Shown here piece after piece: positions 54,599 to 64,000 of a stretch of 64,000 nucleotides of DNA. Under the pieces are notes generated by a model that was given only the letters and a program-made list of their open reading frames with translations, was not told the origin of the DNA and did no database searches. Within the stretch, counting starts at the first letter, position 1, and every line of letters starts with the position of its first letter. The position numbers and the translations under genes were made by a program. The stretch comes from Rhynchopus euleeides (lineage: Eukaryota; Euglenozoa; Diplonemea; Diplonemida; Diplonemidae): positions 1,798,001 to 1,862,000 of the forward strand of contig OY723308.1 in NCBI GenBank assembly GCA_963210315.1. The letters are read 5' to 3'.

Positions 54599-56662
54599 TG
54601 GAGTCGACAACTGAAACCTCGACAACTGACTGGGTTGTTGACGACAAGTGCCAGTTGTCGACTCGACAACTGGCACTTGTCGGGTCGACAACTGGCACTT
54701 GTCGACTCGACAACTCTATACACTGTACTGCAGGAAGAACGCCCAAGTATGAAGGGGAAAACGCACAGTTGGGTGTGTGCTTGGGATATGAGGTGTGGTG
54801 GCATATCAGCGCTGGACTTTGTTGCGAATTTCCTTGTGCCGTTTCTCCCTCCCACAACCCACATCACCAGGGTCTTGCAAGCCCTGACCAGATTACCTCC
54901 ATTGTTGAATAGATACACACACGCCAACAGACACACACACACACAGCTATCAATCATGCCTGCCTCTGCCAAAACCACGGCGAAGAGAAGCAGAACGGAG
55001 GAAACCGCCCCGAGCTCGGCCCCCCCGACGAAGCAGCCCGCCACTCAGCCGGGCTTTATTCAACTTTTTGTTGAATACTACGTCGAGCCGGAGGAGGGGG
55101 GGCGGCTGTCGAACACAGCCCTGAAGGCACTGATCGGGAAGATCACGGGCAAGCCCATAAAGGGCAACGACGGGACCGTGAGCGCGGCGATGGGGGCCAG
55201 GTACAAGGAGTACCAGGGGGGGACGGTGTCGGAGAAGTCGGCGAAGGAGGCGCAGCTGGAGAGGTACTCCATCCGCACCAAGGGGGGGACGGATACGGAG
55301 TTCATTGGTGTGAGGATCACACCATCTCCATCAGCCTCCGCCAAGTCCAAGGCGAAACTGGAGCAGATGCAGAAGCTGCACCCGCACGCCGCCCTCACCT
55401 CGGGCGTAAAGATGTCCCGGCTCTACGCCGCAGAGGTGAAGCTGGCTGCCCCCCAGAAGACGAAGGCATCCTCGAAGGCAGACAAGATCTTTCCTCAATA
55501 CTCAGGAAGGAAGAGAGACGTGTCGTCGTTGCAGGGAGCAGCCAACACCTTTGCTCCAAGAACCGTCGGGGGATTCTACGAGTTCATCGTGGAATCTGGG
55601 CTGTCGACGGTACAGAAGGTGACCCAGAATGGGCACATTCTGCGCCTCACCCTGCGGAGGCTGCGCGCAACGCAGGACTTGGAGGCGAAGGAGTACGAGG
55701 TGGACCTGCACATCCCCTCCAAGTACCTGCTGGACCCGGGTCACGCTGCGCAGGTCAAGGACCGTGAGGGGATCGTCGTTGTGAGGCAGCTGCTGGTGGA
55801 TTCTGGCGGCGAACAGTCGATACAGGCAACGACTGACACCGGCAAGTTTGGGCGAGAATGGGCTTTGGGGGGGTTCAGGACATACTCCGAAGTTAATGAC
55901 CGCCGTTGGGGCATTCAATGTGTGTTCATGTGTTGTTGCGGGCAGCTGGGAAAAGGCAACAGGATCTCTCTACCGAAGACTTGAGTCTGCTGGGCTGGCG
56001 GACCACGTCAAAGAGAGAGGTCAGAGCGGGTGTGTCTTTTGGATTGATCCGAAAAAACCACCGAAAACCATACTGAACGTGTGTGTGTGTGGCAAGGAAC
56101 CTTGGGGTGTGCCTCCCACCCCTACTCAAGAAGAAACCCAGTCTCTCCCGGAGGAGGTTCATGAATTTCGATGCATTATTTGTGACTACTCCTCAGCAAA
56201 GAAAACGTCTCTGTTTGCACACTACGATGCAAAGCACAGACCAGGGAGCAATGTCCCTTGCTCGTCATGCACAATCGAATGCAAAATATGTCACACAACA
56301 ATAAGATTGAAGGGACAAAGCCAGCACTACCTGGCCCACCACCCCCGCTCTCTCACAACAAAACGTTGCTTACTTTGCTTTGAGACCTTCCGTAGTGTCC
56401 GTGAACGCGATCTCCACATGAAGACTGACCATCCTTGAGAAGGGGACAAGGAAATTCGCAACAAAGTCCAGCGCTGATATGCCACCACACCTCATATCCC
56501 AAGCACACACCCAACTGTGCGTTTTTCCCTTCATATTTGGGCGTTCTTCCTGCAGTACAGTGTATAGAGTTGTCGAGTCGACAACTGCCAGTTGTCGACT
56601 CGACAAGTGCCAGTTGTCGAGTCGACAACTGGCAGTTGTCGAGTTTGAGGTTGTCGACTCCA
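54599..56662 (+). mobile_element. 2.06-kb TIR transposon-like element encoding a zinc-finger protein
   Basis: The terminal inverted repeats start TGGAGTCGACAAC and extend ~240 bp (54599-54845 versus 56440-56662), flanked by CTAG on both sides. The outer ~120 bp of each arm are tandem GTCGACTCGACAACTGGCAC-type repeats. The inner part (from ctatacactgtactgcagga to ttgttgcgaatttccttg) is nearly identical in both arms. A single gene fills the middle. I cannot assign a known transposase superfamily. Confidence 0.8.
54956..56438 (+). CDS. Element-encoded protein with three C-terminal C2H2 zinc fingers
   Basis: Predicted exons 54956-55845 and 55946-56438 give 460 aa. The 5' splice site would be GTTTGG, unlike the host GTATG consensus, so a frameshift or another splice pair is possible. 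The N-terminal ~35 residues are basic and low complexity. Residues ~35-125 (GFIQLFVEYYVEPEEGGRLS...YKEYQGG...YSIRTKGG...FIGVRITP) look like a compact helix-strand domain, vaguely like the DNA-binding tails of viral-type primase-helicases; this is a weak impression. After a middle region, three zinc fingers follow: CIICDYSSAKKTSLFAHYDAKH, CKICHTT...HYLAHH and CLLCFETFRSVRERDLHMKTDH. A role in binding the element's ends is plausible, but no catalytic triad was identified. Confidence 0.6.
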
Positions 56663-56666
56663 CTAG

Positions 56667-57590
56667 TTGAGGTCACTCGTAACTACCAAACTAGTGCACC
56701 GTGCCCCGATAAGAATCCGACCCCCTGACCCCACCCGACCCCCGACCCCCTCTTATAAAAGACCCCCCCCCCCAAATATCTGGGAAAAACCCTGGGGTTT
56801 TCCCGAGGAAACGCGGGTTTCTCCCTCTGTTGCATTGTTTGGACTCCGTGCGGATCGTAGTGGGGTCACTTTGTTGGTGTAGGTGCCACACAACACCCCT
56901 GAAATGCAGAGGTGGTCCTCGTCGAGAATGGGGGTCGTAAACCCGGGGGTCGGAATCGAGGGGTCGGATATGGGGGTCAGAGGGGGTCGGCCCCCCTCCC
57001 GACCCCCCATTGTTCTCGGGGGTCGGAATACGGGGGGTCGGAGGGGTCGGAAGGGGGTCTGAAACTTGGGGGTCGGAACTTTTGCACTATTTCTCAGGGG
57101 TCGGAAAATGGGGGGTTGCAAACTTGGGGGGTCGGAGTATGAGGGGTCGGCCCCCCTCCCGACCCCCTCCGACCCCCCCACACAGGGTTTGCAAAACCCC
57201 GTCCTTTTGAATATTTGGGACTTCTGCGGATCGTAGTGGGGTCATTTCGTGGATAGAAGTACCAAGCTTCACTCATGAAATGTGGGTCTGGTCCAGGGAT
57301 ATTCATGGGAGGAGATGCCTGGGAGGCACACACCATGCCACCTACCCACCCACCCAGCGGCACCCTCCCCGACCCCCCCCTCGGATTTTTCAAAAACCCG
57401 TTCTTTTGAATGTTTGGAGTTTGTGCGGATCGCAGTGGGGTCATTTTGGCCATGGGGTGCCTATGAACACCCCTTATTGGTGGTCCCCATTCAGGCAAAT
57501 TCCTCAAGGCGACCCCCTCGGACCCCCTCCCGACCCCCGACCCCTGACCCCCCCGACCCCCGACCCCCTCTTATCGGGGTCTATGCCCCT
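56667..57590. repeat. G/C-rich degenerate repeats with recurring CGGATCGTAGTGGGGTCA motif
   Basis: Imperfect units of ~200-370 bp each contain TGCGGATCGTAGTGGGGTCA (about 56856, 57226 and, as tgcggatcgcagtggggtca, 57422) and strings of gggggtcgg/cccccgacc. From 56930 to 57145 the + strand carries many closely spaced GGGG runs. No coding region is seen. Confidence 0.7.
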
Positions 57591-58745
57591 AGGGGGGGTC
57601 AAATGCCACCCTTTTACGTGGACAAACACGATTTTTCAAAAAACCGGCGCAGAGGCCCCAAAGCCCCCGTAAACCCTCCAAACCCCCCCAGATCGGTCCG
57701 GAAACCCATCGAACCCCACTTTTCCACCATTCCGGGCACCTCAGGTGCCCGAATTGGGGTACCTAAATTTTGTGCCACCGTTTGGTACCGGACAGTGCCA
57801 CTGTGTGGGAGGTTGGAAAAGAAAATGCCCCAACACACCACATCTGAGGGTTGCAATGCATGTTGCTTGCCAACCACGTCATCCGGTGGGTGTCAGGCGC
57901 TATGTAGGTGGCATTAGCCAGGTCTTCGATGAGTTCTGGCTTGTATATGTACCTCCCTGCCACCATGCACCGGGAGGCTGCCTGTAGGTACGGAACAAGT
58001 CCAGATGGTCGTGTGATTCCTGTGCAGCAGTGCTCCACAACCGGGATGTGTTGACAACGACTGTTGCAACACGAGCTGTACATTCCGGGAACACACGAAG
58101 TGCGCTGTCGTGGTACCCATTGTGCCAGAATTGGTACTTGCTGCGGTCTACTTTGCCTGGCCCAAGAGCACTGGTACTGAACAGTGCAATATGCGTGGCG
58201 AGGTGAATGCAACGGAAGCGCGCAAAGTCAATACAGCTCTCGGATGGCGGGTGGTGGTGTCACTAGTGTGTGACGTTCACTCGAGGATACAACGCATCAC
58301 AATGAATCAGCAACCGTGGACCGAGTACAATACGCTCTCTGTGGCTGGTGTGGGGGACAAAGGCAGTGCCTGTGCCGCAGGCAGGGAGGTACATATACAA
58401 GCCAGAACACATCGAAGACCTGGCTGATGCCACCTACATAGCGCCTGACACCCACCGGATGACGTGGTTGGCAAGCAACATGCATTGCAACCCTCAGATG
58501 TGGTGTGTTGGGGCATTTTCTTTTCCAACCTCCCACACAGTGGCACTGTACGGTACCAAACGGTGGCACAAAATTTAGGTACCCCAATTCGGGCACCTGA
58601 GGTGCCCGGAATGGTGGAAAAGTGGGGTTCGATGGGTTTCCGGACCGATCTGGGGGGGTTTGGAGGGTTTACGGGGGCTTTGGGGCCTCTGCGCCGGTTT
58701 TTTGAAAAATCGTGTTTGTCACCCCCATTTGACCCCCCCCCTACC
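57591..58745. mobile_element. Large foldback element: ~340-bp inverted arms around a ~420-bp core
   Basis: 57593-57960 and 58385-58735 are near-identical in inverted orientation, from GGGGGGTCAAATG and aaacacgatttttcaaaaa to tatatgtacctccctgcc. Each arm has the palindrome GGGCACCTCAGGTGCCC. The core (57961-58384) has no recognisable protein. Open frames through the arms are mirror images of each other. Confidence 0.75.
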
Positions 58746-59102
58746 CCCCCCCCCCCCCCGCCGCCCCCACACACACACACACCTCACCCCCCACTCCCCC
58801 CAGCCCCGCCTTGAGCTTCCCCTCCAGCACACCCTGCGGGACACCAGGAGCCCAGCCTGGTGCCCTCTCTGGCCCACCACATCACCCCAAGAGCGGCTGT
58901 GCTGAGGCCTTTTCCGGGAGGCGCCCGGGGAGAACGGGAGGCACCTGGAGGTCCTGCCTGTGGCGGTGGAGACGCTGGTGCTACACCAGGGATCAGATTG
59001 CGTGATTCACGGAATCTTTTGGGATCTTGGGACCATGTCAGCTCCATATTCAGATATGAGAGGGTCTTGGCTTGTCGGACTGTCTATATTATAGCCCACA
59101 GT
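58746..59102. other. Intergenic, C-rich at the left
   Basis: Nothing recognised. Confidence 0.5.
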
Positions 59103-59210
59103 GGGGGTCTTCGCTACGGGGTGATCGTCAGTGCATTTTGGTGCATTTCCTGTTGAATTGGCTGAAAACTGACGAAATTTGTCGAAGTTTGTCGACCAGC
59201 GAAGACCCCC
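59103..59210. mobile_element. 108-bp MITE related to the one at 3299
   Basis: The inverted ends are GGGGGTCTTCGCT / AGCGAAGACCCCC with AGT on both sides as a 3-bp duplication. The ends and length match the element at 3299-3407, while the interior differs. Confidence 0.7.
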
Positions 59211-59744
59211 AGTAGTTGTTGGGCGAGAATAGGCGCATGGTATCTCTGCACTGCCGCCACTGCCTACACCCACACCCACACCCCCTCCAGAGCACGCACA
59301 TCAGGAGACACACTCCTTCCTGCATACTACCGGCTGTGCTCGCCCTTCTTTTGAACCCTCTTTGTCCCCTCCACCTGTACATTTGCCGCGTTCTTATCTC
59401 TCTCACCCCCACACACATCTCCTCTGAACAAGAGAAGGCACGTTGCGCGCCTTCTCCAGAGCAGGAAAAGCAAAACAAAAGCCACAGCCGCACCCCCCCC
59501 TCCCCCCCACTCTCTGCTTGAGGACACATCGTCTGCATCTCTCATCGCACCGCCACCGCTGCCCCCTCTCCCTCTCTCTCTCCCCCCTCCCCGACGTGCG
59601 AACACCGCGTGCGGCAGCACGCTTCTGACGTCGGGTGACCCTGCGGCCTCAGCTTGGTGCTGCCAGGCTTGACAAACGGGGGTGATTGGAACCCAGGGTG
59701 ACACGACTGTGGGACGGGTCGATGATGGGGCGGCCAGGGCTGCG
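59211..59744. other. Leader/upstream region of the channel gene
   Basis: No separate gene. Two ATGs at 59721 and 59724 open a short frame that stops at 59760 and overlaps the channel start, a possible upstream ORF. Confidence 0.5.
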
Positions 59745-62700
59745 ATGGGGACGCATATAGCGCACAACGACAACAACGCGGGGAGCCAGTCGGGTGGCGA
59801 GAGCCCCCGCCGGGTGTCCCTCTCCAACGATGATGCCGACAGCGGGGGGGCGAAGTCGCGCGCTGCGTCGACGGCGACAGCAGGCGATGACTACTCGCAT
59901 GACGCTACCGTGAAGCAGGACATCCCGTTGATAGTGTACAGCCCCCCCAGCCGCACAACGTCTTCCGTGGATGGGGGGGTGGCGGCTGACGAGGGTGTGC
60001 TCAAGCCTTCCGACAGCATGCACTCCCTCACCGACCGTGCCAACGCGCTTGACGATGAGGTGCATGTCAGCGAGGGGAGCGACGACGCCGACGAGGACCC
60101 GAAGGAGCGGGGAGAGGGCGGCCTCGTCAGGCAGCAGAGCAGCACCTACAAACCCCCACCCACCTTCAACAAGAGCGCCATCGTGTCGCTCGAAGGGCAG
60201 AACATCATGGTGGATGTGTCGCGCCTGTTTGTCGACGACTGCACCACGCAGGGGAATTGCTCTAACAAATTCCTGGGGCTGAAGGACGTAAAGTACTGGG
60301 ATAGCCGGTACGCCTTCGGTGTGACCCGCTTGGGGTACAACAGCCTTGCCGCGCCCCTCGGTGTGATACACCGGACGGGCAAGACGCGGCGCACCCTCGT
60401 CGCTGTTGTGGACAGCCTGTGGTTCTCGCGGTTTGTCATCACGGCCATCTTGTGCTCCTCCATCACCCTCGCCGTCGACGCGGCCACCCTCAACCAGGAT
60501 AACCGTGCCGATGCGCTCGAGTCTTTCCTCCGCATCTCTGAGTACATCTATCTTGCGACCTTCACGCTGGAGGCGCTGCTGAAGGTCACGGCGATGGGCT
60601 TCATCAACCACACCGACTCCTACATGATGAAGGGCGTGCGCAAAGGGCACCGCATGGTGCGGCAGCCCAACTGGTGGAACATCATCGACTGTATGATTGT
60701 GGTGCTCGCATGGGTGGGGCTGCACCCCAGCGTGGCGAACGTCAACATCGTCCGTGCCCTGCTGCTGATGCGGCCCCTGAAGGCGCTGCACTCTGTGGAG
60801 GGGTTGCAGATCATCCTGAAGGCGCTTGTGTCCTCGATGGGGCCCCTGGCGAACGTCGTGGTGCTGCTGATGTTCTTCATGATCATGTTCGCTATCACGG
60901 GCGTGCTGATCTGGGAGGGGCAGTGGCACCAGCGCTGCTACATCGACATGGAGGTGGTGGTTCGATACGCACCGGAGGAGGAACTGCTGGGAGCGGTCAG
61001 CGCGGGCGGCGCGGCCCTGCTGCCTAACGTGACGAACACCTCGGCCTACAACCCGTATGCGATGCAGGACGGTGGGCGGAGCCTTGACGACTGGACAGGC
61101 TGGGAGAATGCAACGTGGATGGTGGCGAACGTCACCAACGCGTGCACGCGGTCCCAGTTCGGGAGGCACTGCAACATCCACGACACGGGGATGACGTTGC
61201 CCTCCGTCTGCGAGGTGCAGGACTGGCGGCGGAAAGCTTATCTCAACTTCGATAACACGCTGACCGCGCTGCTGCTCGTCTTCAAAGTCATTTCGCTTGA
61301 CGACTGGCCGGATGACATGACAACAGCAAATGACACGGTGGGGCAGTTTGCTTTCATCTACTTCCTGGCAGTGACGCTGTTCGGGTCCTTTTTCACGATG
61401 AACCTGGTGCTGGCGATTCTCTGCGGCGACTTCGCAGCCATCAGCGCAGAGATCCGCGAGGAGAAGGAGCGCGAGCGGCACAACGAGAAGCTGCAACTCT
61501 ACAAGTACAAAGTCAACCTCAACACCATCCACTTCAATTACATGCGACTCATCATCGCTGTGTACGGGGCAGGCATGCGGCTCCCACAGGACGACACCAA
61601 CGACGAGAGCATCGAACGCATCGCAAGCGTCTTCGAAGCCATCAAAGACTCGATCGACCGCAGTGCAGCCCTCCGCAGCCAGACGGTGGTCCTCCCCAGC
61701 GCCGCGACGCAGACGGGGAAGCGGCGCCGCCTCGGCGTGCTCCCCTTCAACAACACCGCCGCCACGCTGCGCACCGCACCCAGCCTGAAGCTGCCCCCCG
61801 TGCCCATCGTGCAGGAGAAGGCAGGCACGCAGGACGACGATGACTCCGTGCCGACCACCGCGCGGGAGTCTGCCGGCACACCCCCCGTGGGGCTCAACGG
61901 CAGCAGCACCGAGCCCGACGTGGTGGCGGACTACAAGACGCACGGCGCACCCAGCCACTTCGAGGAGGAGATGCGCCCCGTCAGAGACACGCCGCGCCGC
62001 GGCGTCCTCCGCAACTCAACCCAATCCGTCACCGCGACACCCGGCTCCCCTGGCTCCCCGGCAAGCCCGGAGCACGGCGAGCTGCTGGGCAAGGAGGCCC
62101 TGCTGCACCTCATCCGACAAGACCAGGAGCCACACCGCGGGTCCGTCGAGACCCCACGTGCAGACTTGGCGAAGTCGCGGGGCTCCAGCGGGCGGGGCAG
62201 CCTGAAGTCGTATCCCTCCGACGGGCAGGCATCGCCCACCGTCAAGACGGTGCGTATCGAGGACGAGCCTGCTGCTGCTGTGGAGGAGGTGCTGACGGAG
62301 GGCTCCACCTCGCACGACCACGAGGACCGTGAGGACCGTGAGGAGGAGGAGGAGGGCAGCAACGACGAGGAGGCTGAGGAGGACGAGGAGGAGGAGGAGG
62401 AGTACGTCGAGGATGATGACGACGACGAGGACTGCGACAGCGACGTGTCGAGTTCGACGGATGAGGAGGATGGGGAGCGGAAGTGGTATGAGGAGTACAA
62501 CAAGAACGTGAAGAAGGTGGTCAACTGGCGGTGGTTCAACCGGTTCGTCGTGTTGGTGATCACATTCAACGTGGTGGTGATGTGCATGGACCACCACGGC
62601 ATCTCGCCGGACTTCGAGCGGTTCCTGGAGCTGACCTCCTTTGTCTGCAACCTCGTCTTCATCTTGGAGATGATCCTCAAGATGGTCGGCCTCAGCATCA

Positions 62701-64000
62701 AGGGCTACTTCTCCGACGGGTGGAACCGCTTCGACTTCGTCCTCGTCATGGTGTCCATCCCAGAGATGGTCATAGCCTTCGTGCAGAGCGACCAGGACAG
62801 GAGTGAAGGCACTTCAGGCGTCACCGCGCTGCGTGCGCTGCGAGCCTTCCGTGTGACACGCCTGCTGAGGAGGTATAAATCGCTGCAGCGTGTGGTGACC
62901 ACTATCATGAGGTCGCTCTCGTCTGCGGTGTACCTGTGCCTGATCATGCTGCTCTTCATTTTTGTGTACAGCGTGCTCGGGGTGCAGCTGTTCATGAAGT
63001 CTTTCCCAGCGGAGGAGCGGAACAACTTCGGCGGGCTGTGGCAGTCCGCCATCACTGTGTTCGTCGTCATCACCGGGGAGAAGTGGGCCACCACGATGCA
63101 CATCGCGATGGAGGAGACGACGCCCGCAGCTGCGATCTACTTCATCTCGCTCTTCTCGCTCGGCAACTACATCTTCATGAACCTGTTCATTGCGATCCTG
63201 ATCGAGAACTTCGCACACCAGCACTATAAGGAGCTGCAGGCGCGGAAGGAGCGTGCTGCCATTGCGAAGGCGCGGCGTGAGGCGCGCCGGAAGAAGAAGA
63301 AGGCGAAAGAGAAGGTTGTCTCGGAGATGGCGCGGCGGCAGATGATGCGGTGGGACTCGGTGCAGATGTGCGACAGCCCGCGTGAGCGGCGCCTGCGGAG
63401 GTCCGACTCGCTGGCCGTGTCGCGTGCCTCCCTGCCCATCTCCAGCCCGCGTGGCGGGCAGCCCGACCACCCCAACCTGCCGAAGTTGGACCTGTCGCAG
63501 TCGAAGTTCCGCACCAGCGCGGGCAGCCTGCGGCAGATGACGCAGCGCTCCAACGACAGCGGTTCGCGGAGACACGGCAGTCTCCAGGCCCTGTCCACCA
63601 GCAGCGCGTCTCTCAACGACAGGCGGCAGTCGATCTCTGGGGCCATGAGCATGCGGGGCAGGCCTGTGCCCGACGCCCCGAAGTCCCGGCGGTACTCCGA
63701 GTCCCCCGTGCTCAACGCGCCGCTTGCGGATCCGGGGTCGGAGAGGCGGTCGTTCAACAACAACATGCACGGGTCGTTCCGTGGGCCCCCCAATGGCAGG
63801 AACAGCACCGTGCTGCCGCCCCCCGGCCCGCGGGGGTCCGTCACACCCAACAAGAAGTCGACATCGATCTGCGACCTCACCTTCGCGAGCTTCGACGAGA
63901 AGGACCAGCAGGGCGACAACGTGCAGGTGGTGACCGTGTTCAAGGGGAAGTCCCTCTTCATCTTCGGGGTGGACAACCCGATCCGGGTCTTCCTGACGCC
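59745..64000 (+). CDS. Four-domain voltage-gated cation (Cav/Nav-type) channel, 5' part
   Basis: Open without introns from ATG 59745 to the window end (1418 codons, incomplete). Domain I: S1 around residue 220, S4 NIVRALLLMRPLKALHSVEG (~334, only three basic residues), and a pore loop aligned with Ca-channel loops, FDNTLTALLLVFKVISLDDW, with Asp519 at the selectivity position. A long cytoplasmic linker follows, with an acidic stretch (~840-915). Domain II: S1 at ~927, a classical S4 ALRALRAFRVTRLLRRYK (~1027) and pore loop ITGEKW with Glu1112. Next comes a basic linker (RREARRKKKKAKEK). The last codons LFIFGVDNPIRVFLT match the lead-in to domain III of Cav/Nav channels. It is therefore probably a plasma- or ciliary-membrane calcium channel; D/E at the first two sites favours Ca over Na. 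Confidence 0.9.
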   Translation, partial: MGTHIAHNDNNAGSQSGGESPRRVSLSNDDADSGGAKSRAASTATAGDDYSHDATVKQDIPLIVYSPPSRTTSSVDGGVAADEGVLKPSDSMHSLTDRANALDDEVHVSEGSDDADEDPKERGEGGLVRQQSSTYKPPPTFNKSAIVSLEGQNIMVDVSRLFVDDCTTQGNCSNKFLGLKDVKYWDSRYAFGVTRLGYNSLAAPLGVIHRTGKTRRTLVAVVDSLWFSRFVITAILCSSITLAVDAATLNQDNRADALESFLRISEYIYLATFTLEALLKVTAMGFINHTDSYMMKGVRKGHRMVRQPNWWNIIDCMIVVLAWVGLHPSVANVNIVRALLLMRPLKALHSVEGLQIILKALVSSMGPLANVVVLLMFFMIMFAITGVLIWEGQWHQRCYIDMEVVVRYAPEEELLGAVSAGGAALLPNVTNTSAYNPYAMQDGGRSLDDWTGWENATWMVANVTNACTRSQFGRHCNIHDTGMTLPSVCEVQDWRRKAYLNFDNTLTALLLVFKVISLDDWPDDMTTANDTVGQFAFIYFLAVTLFGSFFTMNLVLAILCGDFAAISAEIREEKERERHNEKLQLYKYKVNLNTIHFNYMRLIIAVYGAGMRLPQDDTNDESIERIASVFEAIKDSIDRSAALRSQTVVLPSAATQTGKRRRLGVLPFNNTAATLRTAPSLKLPPVPIVQEKAGTQDDDDSVPTTARESAGTPPVGLNGSSTEPDVVADYKTHGAPSHFEEEMRPVRDTPRRGVLRNSTQSVTATPGSPGSPASPEHGELLGKEALLHLIRQDQEPHRGSVETPRADLAKSRGSSGRGSLKSYPSDGQASPTVKTVRIEDEPAAAVEEVLTEGSTSHDHEDREDREEEEEGSNDEEAEEDEEEEEEYVEDDDDDEDCDSDVSSSTDEEDGERKWYEEYNKNVKKVVNWRWFNRFVVLVITFNVVVMCMDHHGISPDFERFLELTSFVCNLVFILEMILKMVGLSIKGYFSDGWNRFDFVLVMVSIPEMVIAFVQSDQDRSEGTSGVTALRALRAFRVTRLLRRYKSLQRVVTTIMRSLSSAVYLCLIMLLFIFVYSVLGVQLFMKSFPAEERNNFGGLWQSAITVFVVITGEKWATTMHIAMEETTPAAAIYFISLFSLGNYIFMNLFIAILIENFAHQHYKELQARKERAAIAKARREARRKKKKAKEKVVSEMARRQMMRWDSVQMCDSPRERRLRRSDSLAVSRASLPISSPRGGQPDHPNLPKLDLSQSKFRTSAGSLRQMTQRSNDSGSRRHGSLQALSTSSASLNDRRQSISGAMSMRGRPVPDAPKSRRYSESPVLNAPLADPGSERRSFNNNMHGSFRGPPNGRNSTVLPPPGPRGSVTPNKKSTSICDLTFASFDEKDQQGDNVQVVTVFKGKSLFIFGVDNPIRVFLT

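Noticed and set aside
59649-61958. 769-codon open frame on the minus strand
   Set aside because: Antisense shadow of the channel gene. The plus frame has clear transmembrane segments, S4 and pore motifs; the minus translation has none.

Overview
The window looks like nuclear DNA of a free-living unicellular eukaryote. Host genes carry short GT-AG introns, nearly all starting GTATG and ending (C)ACAG. Coding DNA is GC-rich. All three standard stop codons are used: the four profilin copies alone end in TAG, TGA, TAA and TAG. The profilins resemble the Acanthamoeba type, a cytoplasmic dynein light chain and a four-domain voltage-gated channel are present, and one secreted protease carries modules like fungal-type carbohydrate-binding modules. 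I cannot name the species; an amoebozoan or other heterotrophic flagellate or amoeba is a guess.

Layout. 0.3-3.1 kb: a secreted, single-pass membrane protein built from two duplicated exons, with a small transposon in intron 1. 3.1-6 kb: intergenic DNA with several foldback elements. 6.1-7.6 kb: a secreted FAD-dependent oxidase-like gene. 7.9-10.7 kb: a cluster of related terminal-inverted-repeat (TIR) elements in CT microsatellites, one carrying a reverse transcriptase/RNase H fragment. 11.5-13 kb: a BAH-domain protein. 13.5-15.2 kb: a roadblock dynein light chain with a Mutator-like transposon in intron 1. 16.2-26.6 kb: four near-identical profilin genes, interrupted by a 4.3 kb block of tandem-repeat arrays. 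27.7-28.7 kb: a DTWD1-type tRNA-modifying enzyme. 29.2 kb: a broken copy of the FAD gene. 30.1-35.6 kb: a tandem segmental duplication carrying a secreted cysteine-rich gene (the second copy is frameshifted). 35.9-38.4 kb and 42.7-52.3 kb: two paralogous secreted astacin-type metalloprotease genes on either side of a Has1/DDX18 DEAD-box helicase. 54.6-56.7 kb: a transposon-like element encoding a zinc-finger protein. 56.7-59.2 kb: G-rich repeats and foldback elements. 59.7 kb to the window end: a voltage-gated cation channel running off the edge.

The most striking feature is that both astacin genes are split by an insertion at exactly the same codon position, inside the zinc-binding HEIGHSLGL segment, each with a 19-bp target-site duplication. 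One insertion is an 8.0 kb non-LTR retrotransposon. It encodes an OTU-protease/coiled-coil ORF1 and an ORF2 with OTU, AP-endonuclease, reverse transcriptase, zinc-knuckle and RNase H regions. The other is a 740-bp non-coding element. Both begin at the junction with a sequence that can be folded by hand into an HDV-like self-cleaving ribozyme, strongly for the long element and weakly for the short one. Removing each insert plus one target copy leaves an intact protease frame (541 and 568 codons including stop). This points to a site-specific retrotransposon lineage that uses a conserved protein-coding motif of a protease family as its target.
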